Source: a virus
Direction: 5' to 3' (one strand)
Virus record (IMG/VR): IMGVR_UViG_3300021375_000013
Span: 35,765-99,764 of that record
Length of the DNA stretch: 64,000 nucleotides
Shown here: one piece after another, positions 60,912 to 64,000 of the stretch
How positions within the stretch are numbered: position 1 is the stretch's first letter
Layout of the letters: each line of letters begins with the position of its first letter
Program-made: the position numbers and the translations under genes
The notes under the pieces: generated by a model
Databases searched by the model: none
What the model saw: only the letters and a program-made list of their open reading frames with translations
What the model was told of the DNA's origin: nothing

Positions 60912-61229
60912 ATGAAACTATTAGATATTATATACCAAAACGAAGATTTAAGAAAGTGGTTCGGTAAAGGAAAGACCGGTTCATCTTCTGGTGGTGGTTG
61001 GGATAGATATAGCTCTACTGGTAAAAAATTAGGAAAATGTGGTGATGGTGATGAAGGTGATGCTTATGCAGCTTGTTTATCTAAAGAGAAAGCAGCTAAG
61101 TTAGGACCTAAAGGTAGAGCATCATTTGTAAAAAGAAAAAGAGCTGACCAAAAGAAAGCTGGTGATACTAAAAAGGGTGGAAATAGAACAAAAGGTAAGA
61201 CACCTACCTTTTCAAAAACAGGTGCATAA
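60912..61229 (+). CDS. DUF5872-like basic protein
   Basis: The 105-residue protein reads KWFGKGKTGSSSGGGWDRYS, GKCGDGDEGDAYAACLSKEK, then AAKLGPKGRASFVKRKR and a long Lys/Gly-rich tail. This is the pattern of DUF5872, a short domain found in giant viruses and large phages. The strong positive charge suggests binding to DNA or RNA, possibly as a packaged protein. It starts 2 nt after the preceding stop. Confidence 0.75.
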   Translation: MKLLDIIYQNEDLRKWFGKGKTGSSSGGGWDRYSSTGKKLGKCGDGDEGDAYAACLSKEKAAKLGPKGRASFVKRKRADQKKAGDTKKGGNRTKGKTPTFSKTGA

Positions 61230-61240
61230 TAGTTACATTA

Positions 61241-61483
61241 ATGGGTAAAAAGCTAGTTACAATAAAAGTACGGAAAGGTGATATTAATCGAGCTTTAAAA
61301 AGATTCAAAAGAGCAGTAATGGATTCTGGTCATTTGTTTGAATTAAGAGAAAGACAAGAATATACCAAACCTACAACAATTAGGAGAAAACAAAAACAAA
61401 AAGCTATCAGAAATCAACAAATTGAAGATATGAAGCAAAATGAAATAGAAATTCCTAATAAAAAGAAAAAGAAAAAAAGATAA
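61241..61483 (+). CDS. rpsU: Ribosomal protein bS21 homologue
   Basis: The 80-residue protein matches bS21: VTIKVRKGDINRALKRFKRA, GHLFELRERQEYTKPTTIRR, KQKQKAIRNQ, then a short linker and an oligo-Lys tail absent from cellular bS21. In Bacteroidota, bS21 with bS18 and bS6 hides the anti-Shine-Dalgarno end of 16S rRNA. A phage copy could replace the host protein and alter start-site choice. The Tyr in QEYTKP is present. It is the last gene before the fibre gene. Confidence 0.88.
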   Translation: MGKKLVTIKVRKGDINRALKRFKRAVMDSGHLFELRERQEYTKPTTIRRKQKQKAIRNQQIEDMKQNEIEIPNKKKKKKR

Positions 61484-61484
61484 A

Positions 61485-61497
61485 CATATTTATTAGG
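61485..61497 (+). promoter_or_regulatory. Candidate late-type promoter element CATATTTATTAGG
   Basis: A variant of the late-type element, 2 nt before the ATG of the fibre gene, between the bS21 stop and that start. Confidence 0.4.
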
Positions 61498-61499
61498 GT

Positions 61500-64000
61500 A
61501 TGGCAGATAATATTAAAATATCAGAATTAGTAGAATTAACATCGGGCTCACTTAGTGATGCTACGATTTTTCCAGTTGTAGATGGTGGTAGTACTAAAAA
61601 AGCTAGTTTATCATCTTTACAGTCATACCTTACTGATGATTTAGCAACTGATGCTGAATTATCTTCACAAATTTCAAATGTTAACTCTACAATTAGTGGA
61701 TTAACAACTGATAATATTACAGAAGGTGATAATCTATACCTTACTGATAGTGGTATAGATGAAAGATTAAATACTAAAAATGTAGTAAGTTCATCTGCAC
61801 AAGTACAAGATTCATTGGGTGGTAGTAATATAGTTTCCTCATCTAACCAAATATCAGCATCAGCTGCAGCATCTGGATTCGGAGCTGGTGGAGGTGGTGG
61901 AACATCTAATTATAATGATTTAACAAACGTACCAACAGGTATAGTTTCTTCATCAGCACAAACGATAGCAAATTTAGGAAGTAGTACAATACTATCTGGT
62001 TCAATAACATCAACTGATATATCTGATTTTAGTGATGCAGTATCATCATCAGCAGCAGCTGCTGGATTTGGTGGTGAAGGTGGCGGAGGTGGTTCTTCTG
62101 ATTATGTATCGAATGTAACATTCTCAGGAACTACTTTAACATTTACAGGAGTAGGTAGTGCATTTGGTAGTGGTGTTGATTTATCTGGAGAAGGTTTAGC
62201 TTCACAATTAGATGTTGATGGTAAATTAGCAGTATCAACATATAATACGGATTCTGCATCTTTCGCATCAAGAATTGGTGGAGGTGGAGGAGGAAGTGTT
62301 CCATCTGGAACTGTTTCTTCATCAGCACAAACAATAGAACATATTAATACTATTAATGTAATATCTTCTTCAGCTCAAGTAGTAGTTCGTAGTGCTGATT
62401 TAACTAACTTCACTACTGATGATATAACTGAAGGTACTATTAACAAATATGGAACCAACGCTAATATATTATCTTATATAAACTCAATTGGAGTTGTATC
62501 TGGTTCTGGTGGTGGTGGATTTGATGTATCTGGTACTAATATTGTATCATCATCTAATCAAATTCAATTACTTGGATTTATTACTAATGGTACATTTGGA
62601 ACAGCAACAGCATCTTTACAAACTCAAATAGATAATATCGATAGTGGTATTAGTGTAAATGATGTAAACGTTTATTTAGCAAAACAAAAATATACACAAG
62701 ATATTGAAGTAACTGGTAGTATCCTACTTAACAATGGTTCATTTAGTGGTAGTGGTGCTCAATTAAGTAACATACCAGCATCAGCAGTTGTAGGACTTAG
62801 TTCTACAAATACACTAACTGATGGTTCTTCATCATTGGCAGTAGTGGAACCGCAAGGTATAACCGCTACAGTAGATTCTGGAAACTTTAGAGTAAACTTA
62901 GATAGTGGAGGTGATTTAATTGTAAGTGGTGGACACTTCTTTGCAGCTAGTGGTTCGGTATTTAGTGGTAGTGGTGCTGGATTAACTGGAATTCCAGGTT
63001 CAGCAATTGATGGTGGAGTTGATGGACAGAAAATAGCATCATCATCCTTTTCAGCATCTATTGAAGATGGAACAGGTAATTTTGTAGTAGGACCTCCTGC
63101 TATATTTGAAAGTACAATATCAGCTTCTGGTGAAATAACGGCACAATCGATTTCAGTTGGTACTTCTGGTACTCCAACAATATATTCATCCAATAACTTA
63201 AACTTATCATCATCTGGTACAGTTGTAGTTACTGATTCAGCACTTAGACTGAATCCATTAACTGATACTCAGACTGGTTCATTAACGATTCAGACTGGTG
63301 ATATGATTTTTAGTAATGATTCTAATGATTTCTATGGATATAGAGTAGTGAATGAAACTGGTAGTTGGTACTCATTAACCGAAGGTACAGTTACATCCGT
63401 AGAATGGAGTATAATAGCTGGTGTACCTGCTGGTTTAGTTTCAGCATCTTCTCAGATAACATCTTTAGGTGGTGGATTAATTTCATCATCAACACAATTA
63501 TTACCTTCTGGAGCAGCAGTTGGTACTGTTTATTTTGAAGATACTTTAGATAATATAAGTGGTTCATCTGATTTCACATATACTGCTGGAACAAAAACAT
63601 TAAATGTTAATAAGGTAGTAGCAAATGAATTAGTTTATAATACTTCTTTAACCGGAGCTGGTAACGATACTGGTTCTTATGGTAGAGTAGAAACGGATGC
63701 ATTGGAAATTAATGGAATATTAGAATTCCCAATAGCAGATGGTACAACAAATCAGGTACTAAAAACTGATGGTAATGGTAATTTAGATTTCGCAGATTTC
63801 GCAGATGTACTTGGAAATGATAATATAACAACGAATGGTACTATAACAATGGGTACAGGTTCCGTAAATACTAATTTAACTGTTGGTGGAACTTTCAATA
63901 TAGGAACTCCTGTTCATTCAACTTTCAATAATCTAACTACAACTGTTGATGCTGCAAATGTAAGTATATTATCATCTGGTTCTTTAATACTTAGTTCAAG
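61500..64000 (+). CDS. Tail/head fibre protein, N-terminal part (3' end outside window)
   Basis: The ATG at 61500 opens a frame with no stop to the window end (833 codons). The start ADNIKISELVELTSGSLSDA then IFPVVDGGSTKKASLSSLQS is the N-terminal attachment module typical of phage fibres in marine phages. It is followed by repeated VSSSAQ(V/T) and NITEGDNLYL-type modules, Gly-rich stretches, and FSGSGAQL/GIPASA repeats. Composition is Ser/Thr/Gly/Asn, as in beta-helical trimeric fibres. The C-terminal receptor part is not in the window. Confidence 0.85.
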   Translation, partial: MADNIKISELVELTSGSLSDATIFPVVDGGSTKKASLSSLQSYLTDDLATDAELSSQISNVNSTISGLTTDNITEGDNLYLTDSGIDERLNTKNVVSSSAQVQDSLGGSNIVSSSNQISASAAASGFGAGGGGGTSNYNDLTNVPTGIVSSSAQTIANLGSSTILSGSITSTDISDFSDAVSSSAAAAGFGGEGGGGGSSDYVSNVTFSGTTLTFTGVGSAFGSGVDLSGEGLASQLDVDGKLAVSTYNTDSASFASRIGGGGGGSVPSGTVSSSAQTIEHINTINVISSSAQVVVRSADLTNFTTDDITEGTINKYGTNANILSYINSIGVVSGSGGGGFDVSGTNIVSSSNQIQLLGFITNGTFGTATASLQTQIDNIDSGISVNDVNVYLAKQKYTQDIEVTGSILLNNGSFSGSGAQLSNIPASAVVGLSSTNTLTDGSSSLAVVEPQGITATVDSGNFRVNLDSGGDLIVSGGHFFAASGSVFSGSGAGLTGIPGSAIDGGVDGQKIASSSFSASIEDGTGNFVVGPPAIFESTISASGEITAQSISVGTSGTPTIYSSNNLNLSSSGTVVVTDSALRLNPLTDTQTGSLTIQTGDMIFSNDSNDFYGYRVVNETGSWYSLTEGTVTSVEWSIIAGVPAGLVSASSQITSLGGGLISSSTQLLPSGAAVGTVYFEDTLDNISGSSDFTYTAGTKTLNVNKVVANELVYNTSLTGAGNDTGSYGRVETDALEINGILEFPIADGTTNQVLKTDGNGNLDFADFADVLGNDNITTNGTITMGTGSVNTNLTVGGTFNIGTPVHSTFNNLTTTVDAANVSILSSGSLILSS

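Noticed and set aside
62143-63193. Minus-strand frames opposite the terminal fibre gene
   Set aside because: They are shadows of Ser/Thr/Gly repeats; the + frame is continuous and matches fibre proteins.
1-64000. tRNA genes, rRNA genes, CRISPR arrays, insertion sequences or att sites
   Set aside because: I found no cloverleaf-like tRNA, direct-repeat array, transposase or integrase by reading; a covariance-model search would be needed to exclude divergent tRNAs.
61500-64000. The fibre at the window end being the same gene as the fibre at the window start (circular map)
   Set aside because: Head, terminase and wedge genes are missing, so the genome must be longer than this window; continuity of the two fibres cannot be claimed.

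Overview
This window looks like a 64-kb piece of a larger genome: a T4-like, contractile-tailed lytic phage, probably infecting a marine Bacteroidota (flavobacterial) host. The evidence for T4-like is a recognisable set: tail sheath, tail tube, tape measure, baseplate proteins, gp32, UvsX, gp41, RNase H/flap nuclease, gp43, gp45, gp44 and gp62. The evidence for the host is the promoter grammar (ten copies of TTTG/TTAG-N20-TATATTTG/TATATTAG, which matches the Bacteroidota consensus TTTG...TAnnTTTG), A-rich start contexts mostly without Shine-Dalgarno sequences, an ATP-cone on the ribonucleotide reductase beta subunit, and a small histone H1-like protein of the Bacteroidota type. Every gene I accept is on the + strand, and the sequence is AT-rich. 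Head genes, terminase, most baseplate wedge genes and the late sigma factor are not here, and both window ends fall inside fibre genes, so the genome continues on both sides.

Layout. 1-5018: the 3' part of a repeat-built tail fibre with a C-terminal S74-type self-cleaving chaperone, and two small companions. 5092-16308: tail sheath, tail tube, a tail chaperone with a probable programmed frameshift, tape measure, tube-cap/baseplate protein, LysM wedge protein, hub protein. 16345-17628: a diverged family-A DNA polymerase homologue. 17656-23879: a large unknown protein, an amidase endolysin, a fibre-like protein, two paralogous small proteins and a flavin-dependent halogenase. 24110-28783: gp32, UvsX, RNase H/flap nuclease, gp41 helicase. 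28983-29569: an H1-like basic protein followed by a SET-domain protein. 29566-33162: MazG-like hydrolase, NrdB, NrdA, thioredoxin. 33166-35106: small HTH protein and two Mom-like GNAT paralogues. 35229-39348: a large unknown and glycosyltransferase-like genes. 39348-45583: DNA polymerase B, clamp, a DruA/DUF4338-like protein, clamp loader subunits, zinc ribbon protein. 45644-46759: a Cas4/AddB-like Cys-bearing nuclease and an RHH-like protein. 46782-58555: about 12 kb of glycosyltransferases, sulfotransferase-like proteins, a pyruvyl transferase and a HAD-nucleotidyltransferase fusion. 58624-61483: small membrane proteins, HAD phosphatase, DUF5872-like basic protein and a ribosomal protein bS21 homologue. 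61500-64000: the 5' part of another fibre gene.

How it works together. The replication and nucleotide genes give the phage its own replisome, recombination and dNTP supply. Early/middle-type operons appear to be read by host RNA polymerase from the precise TTTG-N20-TATATTTG promoters, whereas many virion and lysis genes carry a different element (A/T-ATATTTATAG), a candidate late promoter. The most unusual content is the host-interface cargo: H1-like plus SET, paired Mom-like proteins, halogenase, a DruA-like gene inside the replisome operon, phage bS21 and the large sugar-decoration island.
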